This document shows, in pieces, positions 40,828-49,801 of a stretch of 64,000 nucleotides of DNA. The notes beneath the pieces are model-generated. The model did no database searches, was not told the DNA's origin, and saw nothing but the letters and a program-made list of their open reading frames with translations. Numbering within the stretch: position 1 is the stretch's first letter; every line of letters starts with the position of its first letter. This DNA is from JACPPO01 sp965262505 (GTDB taxonomy: Bacteria; Acidobacteriota; Vicinamibacteria; Vicinamibacterales; UBA2999). Where the stretch lies: NCBI GenBank assembly GCA_965262505.1, contig CBDHFM010000030.1:4278001-4342000 (forward strand). Direction: 5' to 3'. Made by a program: the position numbers and the translations under genes.

Positions 40828-41758
40828 AACCCGTATCGCGGTGATCGGCGTGGGACACCTCGGCCAGCACCACGCTCGCATCCTGGCGGCGATGCCCGAG
40901 GTTGATCTGGTCGCCGTCGTCGATAAGAAGCCGGAGCGCGCCGCCGAGATCGCCAAGACGCGAGGAACGGCGCCTCTCACCGATGCGTCGACGCTCATGG
41001 GATGCGTAGACGCAGTGATCATCGCGACGCCGACCGTCTCGCACGTCGAGATTGCGCTTCCGTTTGTCGAGGCCGGGACCGCTGTCCTCGTCGAGAAGCC
41101 GCTCGCGGCCGACCTCGCGGAAGCCGACAGGCTGGTGGAGGCCGCGGCGGCGCGAGGCACGCTGCTGGCCACCGGGCACACCGAGCGCTTCAATCCCGCC
41201 GTGGCCGCCGCGCAGCCGCTTGTGTCGAGCCCGCGCTTCATCGAGATTCACCGCCTCGGCACCTTCCCCGATCGCAGCCTCGACATCGACGTGATCTTTG
41301 ATCTGATGATTCACGATCTCGACGTGCTGCTCGCGGTTGTCGGTTCAGACGTGGCCTCAGTGGAGGCGGTGGGTGTCAATGTGCTCACGCCCCGCGTGGA
41401 TATCGCCAACGCGCGTTTGCGTTTTGCGTCGGGCTGCATTGCCAATGTCACCGCCAGCCGGATTAGCCGCGACCGCGTGCGCAAGGCCAGATTTTTTCAA
41501 CATGACTCCTACGTGTCGATTGACTACGCCGAGCAGGAGGTCGAGGCATACCAGCTCGTGACGCAGAACGGCGGGCGGCTGGCGATCCAGGGCGGGCGAG
41601 TCGATATCGTCAGTGATGAGCCGTTGCGCCTTGAGTTGGCTGACTTCGTGGAAGCGGTCCGCACGGGCCGCCAGCCGGCCGTGACAGGGCGCGACGGGCG
41701 CGCCGCGCTGGCGCTGGCGACTCAGGTGACTGAATTAATCTCAAAGGGCGCTGCGTAA
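40820..41758 (+). CDS. Gfo/Idh/MocA-family oxidoreductase
   Basis: 312 residues. Rossmann start IAVIGVGHLGQHHARILAAM, VEKPLA (the EKP motif), GHTERFNPAV and a C-terminal alpha/beta domain with DLMIHDLDVLLAVVG carrying the usual HDxD. It oxidises or reduces a sugar or sugar-nucleotide with NAD(P). Genes of this kind are often found between lpx genes; a role in UDP-sugar supply for lipid A (for example of the GnnA type) is possible, but no GnnB-like aminotransferase is present. The start overlaps lpxI. Confidence 0.87.
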   Translation: MNRTRIAVIGVGHLGQHHARILAAMPEVDLVAVVDKKPERAAEIAKTRGTAPLTDASTLMGCVDAVIIATPTVSHVEIALPFVEAGTAVLVEKPLAADLAEADRLVEAAAARGTLLATGHTERFNPAVAAAQPLVSSPRFIEIHRLGTFPDRSLDIDVIFDLMIHDLDVLLAVVGSDVASVEAVGVNVLTPRVDIANARLRFASGCIANVTASRISRDRVRKARFFQHDSYVSIDYAEQEVEAYQLVTQNGGRLAIQGGRVDIVSDEPLRLELADFVEAVRTGRQPAVTGRDGRAALALATQVTELISKGAA

Positions 41759-41782
41759 CTCCGCGCCATCCGATTCAAAGAC

Positions 41783-42682
41783 ATGACCACTTCGGCGACG
41801 TTTGACCGCCTGCTCGAGCGTGTCACGGCAGGCGAGCGCTTGGCGGCTCCGGAGATTGGGGAGCTCGCGGCCGCGCCCGACATCCTGCCGCTTGGCATGC
41901 TGGCCGATGTGGTGCGCCGCCGGGCGCACGGAGCGCGGGTCACATATCTTCGTGTCGCCTCCTGCGCGTTCGATCAGCCCGTTGTCCACGCGATTCCCCC
42001 GGCTGCGCGCGAGGTCAGAATCGTCGGCACACCCGCTTCACTGGGCGTCGCCACGACCGCTGTCGAGAATGCGAAGGCTGCGGCAGGCGATCGCCCGGTG
42101 TCGGGGTTCTCCTGGGGCGACGTCGATCGTGCCGCGGCGGTTGCCGGGGTGCCGGTCTCGCGTGCGCTCGAAATCCTACGCAGCGCTGGTCTCGAGGCGC
42201 TCGTCGATGTGCCGCTCGACGCCATCGCCGATGCTGCCCGCGTCGTCGACTGCCTGATGGGCGCCGGGTTTCGGCGGCTCCGCTTCACGGTAGAGAAGGC
42301 CCCCGCGGCAGAACGCAGGGCCCTCATCGAGCAGGCGTCGGCCCTGCAGGACCAATACGGATCGATTCAGGCCGTCAATCCGCTGCCGGCGGTGCTCGAC
42401 GCGTTTCGTCCGACCACCGGATACGACGATGTGAAGGCTGTCGCGATTGCCCGGCTGGCCGCGCCGAATATTCCGACGATCCAGGTGGACTGGTTCCGTT
42501 ACGGCCCAAAGCTGGCGCAGGTCGCGCTCACGTTCGGCGCGGACGACCTGGACAACGTGTCGGCGGCCGACGACGCGCCGGAGGGTCGCCGTCGCGCGCC
42601 TCTCGAGGAGGTGCGGCGCAATGTCGAGGCCGCCGGATTGTTGCCGGCCGAGCGGGACGGTCGCTTCGACGTGGTCCCGTGA
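41783..42682 (+). CDS. MqnE/MqnC-like protein lacking the radical-SAM cysteines
   Basis: 299 residues clearly homologous to aminofutalosine synthase MqnE: ERVTAGERLAAPEIGELAAA and LGMLADVVRRRAHGARVTYL at the N-terminus, and TTGYDDVKAVAIARL, YGPKLAQVALTFGADDLDNV and the VRRNVEAAGLLPAERDG end. At the place where MqnE has YTNxCxxxCxFCAF this protein has only VASCAFDQP, so the CxxxCxxC cluster motif is missing, and the protein is about 70-90 residues short. It is therefore unlikely to do radical-SAM chemistry. It overlaps mqnA by 4 bases and so remains within the menaquinone operon. A structural or regulatory paralogue is one reading; an authentic MqnE should be elsewhere. Confidence 0.82.
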   Translation: MTTSATFDRLLERVTAGERLAAPEIGELAAAPDILPLGMLADVVRRRAHGARVTYLRVASCAFDQPVVHAIPPAAREVRIVGTPASLGVATTAVENAKAAAGDRPVSGFSWGDVDRAAAVAGVPVSRALEILRSAGLEALVDVPLDAIADAARVVDCLMGAGFRRLRFTVEKAPAAERRALIEQASALQDQYGSIQAVNPLPAVLDAFRPTTGYDDVKAVAIARLAAPNIPTIQVDWFRYGPKLAQVALTFGADDLDNVSAADDAPEGRRRAPLEEVRRNVEAAGLLPAERDGRFDVVP

Positions 42683-43473
42683 CGCCACCGGTTCGCCTGG
42701 GCGCGGTGGGATATCTGAACGCCAGGCCGCTGACGTGGGCGCTCGACCGTGCGCCGGAGCGCTGGCAGGTGCGCTACGACGTCCCTGCGGTCTGCTCCGC
42801 GCTGCTTCGTGCAGGCGATGTCGCTCTGGGCCTCATTCCGTCGTTCGACTATCTGGAAGCGCCGGATTATCGTCTTGTACCGGGTGTCGGGATCGGCTCG
42901 TACGGGCCCGTAGCGTCGGTCGCTCTCTTTACCCGGGTGCCGCTCGAGGGAATACGACGGATCGCGCTCGACACGAGCTCGCGTACGTCGGTCACGCTCG
43001 TGAAGGTGCTCTGTCATCACCGATTTCACATTGCGCCGGAATTCGTATCGCACAGCCCCGATCTCGACGCCATGACGCGAGGCTCGGACGCGGCCCTGCT
43101 CATTGGCGATCCGGCCCTCTCGGCGGATCATGAGGCACTCGGGCTCCGGAAGATCGATCTAGGTTCGGAATGGACGGCCATGACGGACCTGCCGTTTGTC
43201 TATGCCGCATGGACCGGCCGGACGACGGCGATCAGCGCTTCCGGCGTGCGCCTGCTGCAGGACGCGCAGGAAGAGGGCGTGCGGTCGCTGGACGCGATTG
43301 CCGCGGAGTACGGACGTGGAGATGCGGCCGCCACGGCACGGGCAGCGACGTATCTAAAGGATAATGTGAGGTACGGCATCGGTCAGGACGACGCGGCAGG
43401 ACTGCAGATGTTTCTCGACTACGCTGCGGATCTCGGCCTGGCTCCGCGAAAACGATCGTTGGAATTCTTTTGA
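42679..43473 (+). CDS. mqnA: Chorismate dehydratase MqnA
   Basis: 264 residues. VRLGAVGYLNARPLTWAL and DVALGLIPSFDYLE are the MqnA/D periplasmic-binding-like signatures; DTSSRTSVTLVKVLC forms the ligand loop, and LPFVYAAWTGR the second lobe. It converts chorismate to 3-enolpyruvylbenzoate, the first futalosine-pathway step. The GTG start overlaps the previous stop; its own stop shares a base with the next ATG (TGATG). Confidence 0.93.
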   Translation: MTPPVRLGAVGYLNARPLTWALDRAPERWQVRYDVPAVCSALLRAGDVALGLIPSFDYLEAPDYRLVPGVGIGSYGPVASVALFTRVPLEGIRRIALDTSSRTSVTLVKVLCHHRFHIAPEFVSHSPDLDAMTRGSDAALLIGDPALSADHEALGLRKIDLGSEWTAMTDLPFVYAAWTGRTTAISASGVRLLQDAQEEGVRSLDAIAAEYGRGDAAATARAATYLKDNVRYGIGQDDAAGLQMFLDYAADLGLAPRKRSLEFF

Positions 43474-44675
43474 TGGTCGACGAGATCGCCAGACAGGTGG
43501 CGGTCGGGGCGCGCGTCAGCGCCGCCGACGCGCTCGCGCTCTATCGACACGCGTCAACGCACCTCCTCGGCAGCCTCGCCGACGCGATCCGCGCGCGGAA
43601 GCATCCGGATCGGGTCGTCACGTACATCATCGATCGCAACGTCAATTACACGAACGTCTGCGTCGCGCGGTGCAACTTCTGCGCATTCTACCGACCTGTC
43701 GGCTCTGCTGAAGGCTACGTCCTCGGATTCGACGAAATTATCCGCAAGATCGACGAGACGATCGCCGTCGGCGGAAACCAGCTCCTGCTGCAAGGCGGCC
43801 ACAATCCTGATCTGCCGATCGCGTGGTACGAGGACCTGTTCCGCGCCGTGAAGGCGCAGTATCCCGACTTCAAGCTTCATGCGCTCTCGCCGCCAGAAGT
43901 GCTGCACATATCAAGAATCAATCAGCTGCCGGTCCCCGCCGTGATTGAGCGGCTCGTGGCCGCGGGCCTCGACAGCGTTCCCGGCGGAGGAGCCGAGATT
44001 CTGGTCGACCGCGTCCGCAGGCTGCTGAACTGCTACAGCAAGGCCTCCGCCGACGAGTGGCTCGACGTGATGCGTCAGGCGCATCTCGCCGGCCTTCGGA
44101 CGACGGCGACGATGATGTATGGGACGGTGGAGACCGATGAGGAGCGGATCGAGCACATGATTCGGCTCCGCGATCTGCAGGACGAGACCGGCGGGTTCAC
44201 GGCGTTCATCACCTGGAGCTACCAGCCGGAGCACACCGAGCGCGGCGGGTCCGAAGCCACCGGGATCGACTATCTCCGCACGCTCGCGCTCGCGCGCATC
44301 GTCCTCGACAACTTCGACAATCTGCAGGCGTCCTGGGTGACACAGGGAGGAAAGGTCGGCCAGCTCAGCCTCGCGTACGGCGCCAACGACATGGGCAGCG
44401 TGATGATCGAGGAGAACGTGGTGCGCGCGGCAGGCGCGGCCTATTGCATGGACGAAGTCGAGATCGTCACGAACATCGAGGATGCCGGCTTCGTCCCCAG
44501 GCGGCGGAACATGCACTATGAGATTCTCGGCGATCCCGTCTTCCTCGAGCGCGACCTGCCACGGATGCTGACACTCGGCAAGGCGCGGGCGGACGGCGAC
44601 GCGTCGATTCCGGACGAGCTCCGCCGGTACCCCGCGCGCAGCAGGGCGGGGAAGCAGTCCCGTGTGTCTCAGTAG
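43473..44675 (+). CDS. mqnC: Cyclic dehypoxanthinyl futalosine synthase MqnC
   Basis: 400-residue radical SAM enzyme with CxxxCxxC at Cys63, Cys67 and Cys70 in NYTNVCVARCNFCAF. LLQGGHNPDLPIAWYEDL, LHALSPPEVLHIS, DSVPGGGAEILVDRVR, MYGTVETDEERIEHM and WSYQPEHTE match MqnC, including the GGGAEI and TWxYQPxxT signatures. It forms the spirocyclic intermediate in menaquinone synthesis. ATG 43473 is used. Confidence 0.95.
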   Translation: MVDEIARQVAVGARVSAADALALYRHASTHLLGSLADAIRARKHPDRVVTYIIDRNVNYTNVCVARCNFCAFYRPVGSAEGYVLGFDEIIRKIDETIAVGGNQLLLQGGHNPDLPIAWYEDLFRAVKAQYPDFKLHALSPPEVLHISRINQLPVPAVIERLVAAGLDSVPGGGAEILVDRVRRLLNCYSKASADEWLDVMRQAHLAGLRTTATMMYGTVETDEERIEHMIRLRDLQDETGGFTAFITWSYQPEHTERGGSEATGIDYLRTLALARIVLDNFDNLQASWVTQGGKVGQLSLAYGANDMGSVMIEENVVRAAGAAYCMDEVEIVTNIEDAGFVPRRRNMHYEILGDPVFLERDLPRMLTLGKARADGDASIPDELRRYPARSRAGKQSRVSQ

Positions 44676-44723
44676 ATCACGAGTCGAGGGTGCAGGGTCA
44701 CAGGCCAGAGCGCTGACCCGCAT

Positions 44724-45974
44724 ATGACCGTCTATCGAGCCGACTGGATCCTTCCCGTTACCAACGCCCCGATGGCGGATGGCTGGGTCGCCATCGAGCA
44801 CGGTCGGATTGCCGGGGTCGGCGTCGGCGGCGGGCCTGACGCGATCGACCTTGGCCGGGTCGTCATCCTTCCAGCGCTTGTCAACGCCCACACACATCTC
44901 GAGCTGTCGCACCTGAGGAGGGTTGTGCCTCCGGCTGACCGGTTCCTCGACTGGATCTCCGGAGTCGTGGCGGCGCGCCGGCGGTTTCCCGACCCCGAGG
45001 ATCCGGTCATCCTCCAGGCGGCGGGTGCCGGAATCGAGGAAGCACGAGCGAGCGGCACGGGCCTGGTGGGCGACATCAGCAATACGCTCGTGACCGTGCC
45101 GCTGCTACGCAAGGCCGCCGCCCCGGCTCGTGTGTTCTACGAGCTGCTGGGTTTCAACACCGATGACGCGGTCGGGCTGGTGCGTGAAGCGCGCGCCCAT
45201 GTGGACCGTGTGGCCGGCATCGACAGCGCCCGCGGAGATGTACGGGTCTCCCTCGCGCCGCATGCGCCGTATTCGGTGTCGCGTGCCTTGTTTGCCGCGA
45301 TTCGCGATGACCTCGACGCCCATCCCGGAGATGTCTCGAGTGTGCATGTCGGCGAGTCGGTGGACGAAGTGGAGTTCATCGCGCGCGGCACCGGCGGGTG
45401 GCGGGACGTGTTGACCCGCTTGGGCGTCTGGACCGACGCGTGGCGGGCGCCAGGCGTGTCACCCGCGAAGTACCTCGCCGATTTCGGCTTTCTGGACTCG
45501 CGCGTGCTCGCTGTCCACGGCGTTCAGTGTGACGGCGAGGACCTATCAAGGTTGCGCACGCTCGGGACGACTGTCGTCTCGTGTCCGCGAAGCAGCCGGC
45601 ATGTCGGAGTGGGCGATCCGCCACTCGAAGCGTTTTACGCGATGGGCGTCAAGGTCGCCCTCGGCACCGACAGCCTCGCGAGCGTCGCGGACTTGAACAT
45701 GTTCGGAGAGCTGGCGGCCGCCAGGCGGATCGCGCCCAGGGTGCCCGCGGGGCACCTGCTCGAGAGCGCCACGCTGTGCGGTGCCCGCGCGCTTGGTTTT
45801 GGAGAGCAGCTCGGGAGCATCGAGCAGGGAAAGCAGGCCGTGCTGATCGCGGTACGGTTGCCGCGGTCCGTCAACGATGTGGAAGAATACCTGCTCTCGG
45901 GCATCGAGCCCACGGCGATCGCATGGCTCGATGAGGAAAATCCAAAATCCCAAACCCCGAATCCCAATGGCTAA
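44724..45974 (+). CDS. Amidohydrolase, probable aminodeoxyfutalosine deaminase (MqnX type)
   Basis: 416-residue TIM-barrel amidohydrolase. ALVNAHTHLELSHL provides the HxH pair; later SLAPHAPYSVSR, SVHVGESVDEVEF, CPRSSRHVG and ALGTDSLASVADLNMFGEL, with the metal-ligand Asp in GTDS. MqnX/MqnF-type enzymes deaminate 6-amino-6-deoxyfutalosine, and the position between mqnC and a UbiA gene supports that; a chlorohydrolase-like assignment remains possible by motif alone. The last residues NPKSQTPNPNG are encoded by the AATCCCAAA repeat element. Confidence 0.85.
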   Translation: MTVYRADWILPVTNAPMADGWVAIEHGRIAGVGVGGGPDAIDLGRVVILPALVNAHTHLELSHLRRVVPPADRFLDWISGVVAARRRFPDPEDPVILQAAGAGIEEARASGTGLVGDISNTLVTVPLLRKAAAPARVFYELLGFNTDDAVGLVREARAHVDRVAGIDSARGDVRVSLAPHAPYSVSRALFAAIRDDLDAHPGDVSSVHVGESVDEVEFIARGTGGWRDVLTRLGVWTDAWRAPGVSPAKYLADFGFLDSRVLAVHGVQCDGEDLSRLRTLGTTVVSCPRSSRHVGVGDPPLEAFYAMGVKVALGTDSLASVADLNMFGELAAARRIAPRVPAGHLLESATLCGARALGFGEQLGSIEQGKQAVLIAVRLPRSVNDVEEYLLSGIEPTAIAWLDEENPKSQTPNPNG

Positions 45975-46058
45975 ATCCCAATGACCAAATCCCGACGATT
46001 CGCGCGTGGTGGATCGGTCACTCTTGGGTTTTGGATCTTGGAATTTTGGATTCGGACT
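45938..46058. repeat. Two-armed iterated-word element, AATCCCAAA family
   Basis: The left arm (45938-45993) repeats CCAAAATCCCAAACCCCGAA and CAAATCCCAATG words; the right arm (46021-46056) repeats the complement CTTGGGTTTTGGATCTTGG. It covers the C-terminal codons of the amidohydrolase and the gap before the UbiA gene. Same family and design as 30556-30679. Confidence 0.8.
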
Positions 46059-46068
46059 GGGCGCTGAC

Positions 46069-46926
46069 ATGGCCAGTCTCACCACATATCTCTCGTTCGT
46101 CCGCTTCAGCCACTCGGTGTTTGCGCTACCGTTCGCGCTCACGGGCGCGCTGCTGGCGTGGCGCACTGAGGGCTTTTCCTGGTCGCAGGTGCTCTGGATC
46201 ATCGTCTGCATGGTGAGTGCGAGGAGCGCCGCGATGGGATTTAACCGCGTGGTCGACGTCAGGTCAGACGCGCTGAACCCGCGGACGTCGATGCGCGAGT
46301 TGCCGCGCGGCAAGATGTCGACGACCGAGGCCACGCTGTTTGTTGCGGTGTCGTCCGTTGTGTTCGTCTACGGGGCGGCTCGGCTCAGTACGTTGTGCCT
46401 GCTGTTGTCACCGATCGCGCTCGCGATTGTCTTCTGGTACTCCCTCGCCAAGCGGTACACGTCGTACACGCAGCTGTTCCTAGGCCTTGCCATGGCCGTG
46501 GCGCCTGTCGGTGGCTGGATCGCCGCTGGCGGCCGGGGGGGACTCGAGCCCTGGCTGCTGGGCCTGGCGATCGGGCTGTGGGTAGCGGGATTCGACATCC
46601 TGTATGCCTGCCAGGATGTGGAGTTCGACCGGCAGCACGGGCTTCGCTCGATTCCCACGCGGTTTGGTGTCGGCGGCGCCATTCTCCTGTCGCGGCTGAT
46701 GCACGTCGCCACGGTCGTCGCGATGACCGCGCTGTGGCGCGTCGCGGATCTCCCGCCGTTGTACCTGGCGGGCGTCGCGGTGGTCGGATGCCTGCTGGCC
46801 TACGAGCAGTCGCTCGTCAGCGAGGGCGATCTGTCGCGGGTGAAGAAGGCATTCGATTTGAACGGCTACGTGGGGATTCTTTACTTCGCGGCGACGGCGC
46901 TGTCGCTCTTTTTCGAATGGGAATAA
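46069..46926 (+). CDS. mqnP: UbiA-family prenyltransferase, probable MqnP
   Basis: 285 residues, eight or so membrane helices. The first Asp-rich motif is NRVVDVRSDALNPRT (NxxxDxxxD) and the second is DILYACQDVEFDRQHGL (DxxxD). FSHSVFALPFAL at the start is usual in UbiA. In this gene cluster it most likely prenylates 1,4-dihydroxy-6-naphthoate, i.e. MqnP, rather than 4-hydroxybenzoate. ATG 46069 is the first start outside the repeat. Confidence 0.9.
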   Translation: MASLTTYLSFVRFSHSVFALPFALTGALLAWRTEGFSWSQVLWIIVCMVSARSAAMGFNRVVDVRSDALNPRTSMRELPRGKMSTTEATLFVAVSSVVFVYGAARLSTLCLLLSPIALAIVFWYSLAKRYTSYTQLFLGLAMAVAPVGGWIAAGGRGGLEPWLLGLAIGLWVAGFDILYACQDVEFDRQHGLRSIPTRFGVGGAILLSRLMHVATVVAMTALWRVADLPPLYLAGVAVVGCLLAYEQSLVSEGDLSRVKKAFDLNGYVGILYFAATALSLFFEWE

Positions 46927-47014
46927 CCACGAAGGTCACGAGATCGATGAACTAGTCTTGACTTGCTAGAGGTCGTGATTCGTGCCCTCTGTGACTTTCG
47001 TGTTCTTCGCGGTT
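46925..47014. repeat. Two-armed iterated-word element, CACGAAG family (copy 1)
   Basis: Begins AACCACGAAG (46925-46934), iterates GGTCACGA words, and closes with GTGACTTTCGTGTTCTTCGCGGTT (ends 47014), whose last 10 bases complement the start with one mismatch. It lies between the UbiA gene and ubiE/menG. Confidence 0.8.
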
Positions 47015-47025
47015 CGAACGTGATA

Positions 47026-47730
47026 ATGAGTGCGCCACCAGACAAGGCCCCCGATCGCATCGCGGGGATGTTCGACGCGATCGCGCCACGGTACGACCTG
47101 CTCAATCACGTGCTGAGCGCTGGTATTGATCGGCGGTGGCGGGCGAGGGCGATCCGATCGCTCGGGCTCACGGGTCGCGAAACGCTGCTCGACGTCTGCA
47201 CCGGCACGGCGGACGTCGCCCTGCAGGCGCGCGACGCCGCGCGGGTCGTCGGCGTCGATTTCGCGGCGGCGATGCTGTCCTTCGGGCGGGGCAAGCTGCG
47301 GGCGGCGGGTGAGGACCGCAGGATCACCCTCGTCCGCGGCGACGCCACGCGCCTCCCGATGCGCGATGGCACCGTTGATGTGGCCACGGTGGCCTTCGGC
47401 ATCCGCAACGTCGAGCGCCCGGACCTCGCCTGTGCGGAGTTGGCACGCGTGATGCGGGGCGGCGGCCGGCTGGCGATTCTCGAATTCGGCGTTCCCCGCG
47501 TGCCGGGCATCAGCACGCTCTACCTGTGGTATTTCAAGTACCTGCTGCCATCGGTGGGGCGCATGGTCTCCGGCCACACCGCGGCCTATTCCTACCTTCC
47601 GGCCTCGGTCGGGACCTTTCCGCCGCCGCATGAATTCAGAGGGATCGTTGAGCAGGCGGGCTTTACCGACGTCCGCGCAGACCCGCTGACCTTCGGTATC
47701 GTCCAACTCTATACGGCCACGAAACGCTAG
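47026..47730 (+). CDS. ubiE: Demethylmenaquinone methyltransferase UbiE/MenG
   Basis: 234-residue class I SAM methyltransferase. APDRIAGMFDAIAPRYDLLNHVLS is the UbiE signature 1; LLDVCTGTADVALQA is the SAM loop; VATVAFGIRNVERPDLA and GGGRLAILEFGVP are signature 2. It performs the final C-methylation of menaquinone. ATG 47026 starts the conserved part; the open frame upstream runs through the repeat element. Confidence 0.93.
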   Translation: MSAPPDKAPDRIAGMFDAIAPRYDLLNHVLSAGIDRRWRARAIRSLGLTGRETLLDVCTGTADVALQARDAARVVGVDFAAAMLSFGRGKLRAAGEDRRITLVRGDATRLPMRDGTVDVATVAFGIRNVERPDLACAELARVMRGGGRLAILEFGVPRVPGISTLYLWYFKYLLPSVGRMVSGHTAAYSYLPASVGTFPPPHEFRGIVEQAGFTDVRADPLTFGIVQLYTATKR

Positions 47731-47773
47731 CGGGTGGCTGGTACCGGCAACGGTAAGTGCTTGTTCAGCCGAA

Positions 47774-47782
47774 TGTTATAAT
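47774..47782 (+). promoter_or_regulatory. Extended -10 promoter element for tonB
   Basis: TGTTATAAT, i.e. TGn followed by a perfect TATAAT (47777-47782), 15 bases before the ATG of tonB. Extended -10 promoters need no strong -35, and none is seen. The leader would be very short. Confidence 0.45.
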
Positions 47783-47796
47783 TCACGCTCACGCCC

Positions 47797-48729
47797 ATGA
47801 TTCATTTCGATCTCGACGATCGGTATCAGGACGAAAACGTCGTCGGTCACGCCATCCCGCGGCGCGAGGGCATCTTCCTGTCGATGGTCTTTCACGGGTT
47901 GCTGCTGGCCGCGATCCTCTACCTGCCGCAGATTCCGTTTTTCCGGCTCTCCCCGGAGGATCTAGAGCGCAGGCGCGCGGAGATCGAGCAGCGGCTGAGG
48001 GATGAACAGCAGCGGACGTTCGTGTTCGTGCAGCCGCTGGAGGATCTGCTCGCGCTGCAGCCGCCCCTGCGTGCGCCGCTGTCCGACCAAGATCGCATCG
48101 CGCAGGCGCCCGATGAGGCGCCGGAGTCAGAGAATCCGGAGCCGTTGGTGCTCGGCAACTCCGACGAGCGGGTCGAGGCCGAGTTGGCCGAGCGCGCTCG
48201 CGGGCCCGAAGACGCGTCCCCGCCGGAGCCGGAACCGGAGAGCCAGGTGGCGCGGGTGCTGCCGCCGTCCGACACTGGTTTCCGGCGCCCCGAGGAAGCG
48301 CCGCTGCCGAGCATCACCGGGTCGCTCGGTGAAGCCCTGCGCAATCTACAGGACTACGTCCAGGACGAGACGTTTGACAACCCGCGGGGCGGCAACGACC
48401 AGCCGGGTGCCACGATTCAGTTCGATACCAAGGGGGTTGAGTTCGGCCCCTGGCTCCGACGGTTCGTGGCGCAGGTGCGGCGCAACTGGTTCGTTCCACA
48501 GGCCGCGATGGTCTTCAGTGGCCACGTCGTCCTGCAATTCAATATCCACCGCGACGGGGCGATCACCGATCTCGTGGTCGTGCAGCCGTCCTCCATCGCC
48601 GCGTTCACCAACGCCGCCTACGGTGCGATCGTGACATCGAATCCCACCCCGCCGCTCCCGCCCGAGTATCCGTCGGAGCAAGCGTTGTTCACGGTTACTT
48701 TCTACTACAACGAAGAACCGTTGTATTGA
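47797..48729 (+). CDS. TonB-family energy-transducer-like protein
   Basis: 310 residues. A cytoplasmic N-terminus, one membrane helix (IFLSMVFHGLLLAAILYLPQ, about 26-45), an acidic Pro/Glu/Arg-rich periplasmic spacer (about 60-170), and a C-terminal TonB domain (FGPWLRRFVAQVRRNWFVPQ, FSGHVVLQFNIHRDGAITDL, VTFYYNEEP). It would couple the proton-motive force to outer-membrane receptors with ExbB/ExbD, which are not in this window; TolA-like function is an alternative. Presumed own promoter. Confidence 0.85.
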   Translation: MIHFDLDDRYQDENVVGHAIPRREGIFLSMVFHGLLLAAILYLPQIPFFRLSPEDLERRRAEIEQRLRDEQQRTFVFVQPLEDLLALQPPLRAPLSDQDRIAQAPDEAPESENPEPLVLGNSDERVEAELAERARGPEDASPPEPEPESQVARVLPPSDTGFRRPEEAPLPSITGSLGEALRNLQDYVQDETFDNPRGGNDQPGATIQFDTKGVEFGPWLRRFVAQVRRNWFVPQAAMVFSGHVVLQFNIHRDGAITDLVVVQPSSIAAFTNAAYGAIVTSNPTPPLPPEYPSEQALFTVTFYYNEEPLY

Positions 48730-48764
48730 CCGTGCTGCCGACCGCCAGTGTCCCGTCTCCGTAG

Positions 48765-48848
48765 ATGCCAACCAGGGTTCAGCAGCTCGGCCTCCTGATC
48801 CTGCTCACCGCGCTCATCGTTTACGTCTTCGCTCGCGTCGGATGGTAG
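48765..48848 (+). CDS. 27-residue single-helix membrane peptide
   Basis: ATG 48765 to TAG 48846-48848 encodes a peptide with one hydrophobic helix (LGLLILLTALIVYVFARVGW) after a short basic start. It overlaps the miaA start by 7 bases. The amphipathic layout (positive N-side, Trp at the end) is that of genuine small membrane proteins rather than random sequence, and the coupling to miaA would explain how that gene, with no good ribosome-binding site, is translated. The function is unknown. Confidence 0.55.
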   Translation: MPTRVQQLGLLILLTALIVYVFARVGW

Positions 48849-49801
48849 GTGGCGGACGCTCCGTCCTTGCGGTTCTGGGTCCAACCGCCTCAGGCAAGAG
48901 CGCGCTCGGCCTCGCGCTGGCCGAGCGGTACCGCGGCGAGGTGATCAGCTGCGATTCGACCGCCGTCTACCGCGGCTTCGACATCGGGACGGATAAGCTT
49001 TCGCTGGACGCGCGCCGCGGCATCCCGCATCACCTGATCGATGTTGCCGATCCCACAGACGTCTATACAGCCGCGCAGTTCGCCCGCGACGCGGCGCGCG
49101 TCATTCGCGAGATTCACGAGAGAGGGCGCCTGCCAGTTCTCGTCGGGGGCACCGGCTTCTACTACCGCGCCCTGACGCGCGGCTTGTTTCCAGGGCCTGG
49201 CGCCGACGAGGGCCTGCGCCGCCGGCTGAATCGAGTGGCGAATCTCCGCGGCGTGGAGCGGCTGCACCGTATGCTGCAGCGCGCCGACCCGGAGTCAGCC
49301 GTACGGATCATGCCGCGGGACCGCAAGCGGATCGTGCGCGCCCTCGAGGTCTACGTCGCCACGGGTCGAACGCTGACGGACCATTTCAGCGAGACCGCGT
49401 CGCTCATCGCCGATTGCGAGATTGTCTCTATCGCGCTTCGGTTGCCGGCCGCGCTCACGGCCGAGCGCGTGGCGCGGAGGGCCGATGAACAGTTCGCGCG
49501 CGGGATCGTCGGAGAAGTGAAGGGGCTGCTCGCGCGTGGTGTGCCGCCAGACGCGCGGCCCTTTGGCGGATTGGTCTATCGCCAGGTGATGGAGATGCTC
49601 GGAGGCGTGCGCGATGAGGAGGCAACGCGAGCACTCATCGCGCGGGAGAACCGCCACTACGCGCGTCGCCAGTTGATCTGGTTCCGTAAAGAGCCTACCC
49701 TTATCTGGTTCGATGGTCCCGGCGAGCGGGACGAGACGCTCGCCCGTGTGCAGGGCGCGCTTACCGCACGCGGGTTCCGATCGCGAGGAGACGATCCCTG
49801 A
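48842..49801 (+). CDS. miaA: tRNA dimethylallyltransferase MiaA
   Basis: 319 residues. P-loop GPTASGKS, DSTAVYRGFDIGTDK (usually DSxQxYxGxDIGTAK), PHHLIDVADPTDVYTAAQF, LPVLVGGTGFYYRAL, and PRDRKRIVRALEV. It adds dimethylallyl to A37 of tRNAs reading UNN codons. hfq follows directly (1-base spacing), the classic miaA-hfq order. Confidence 0.95.
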   Translation: MVGGGRSVLAVLGPTASGKSALGLALAERYRGEVISCDSTAVYRGFDIGTDKLSLDARRGIPHHLIDVADPTDVYTAAQFARDAARVIREIHERGRLPVLVGGTGFYYRALTRGLFPGPGADEGLRRRLNRVANLRGVERLHRMLQRADPESAVRIMPRDRKRIVRALEVYVATGRTLTDHFSETASLIADCEIVSIALRLPAALTAERVARRADEQFARGIVGEVKGLLARGVPPDARPFGGLVYRQVMEMLGGVRDEEATRALIARENRHYARRQLIWFRKEPTLIWFDGPGERDETLARVQGALTARGFRSRGDDP

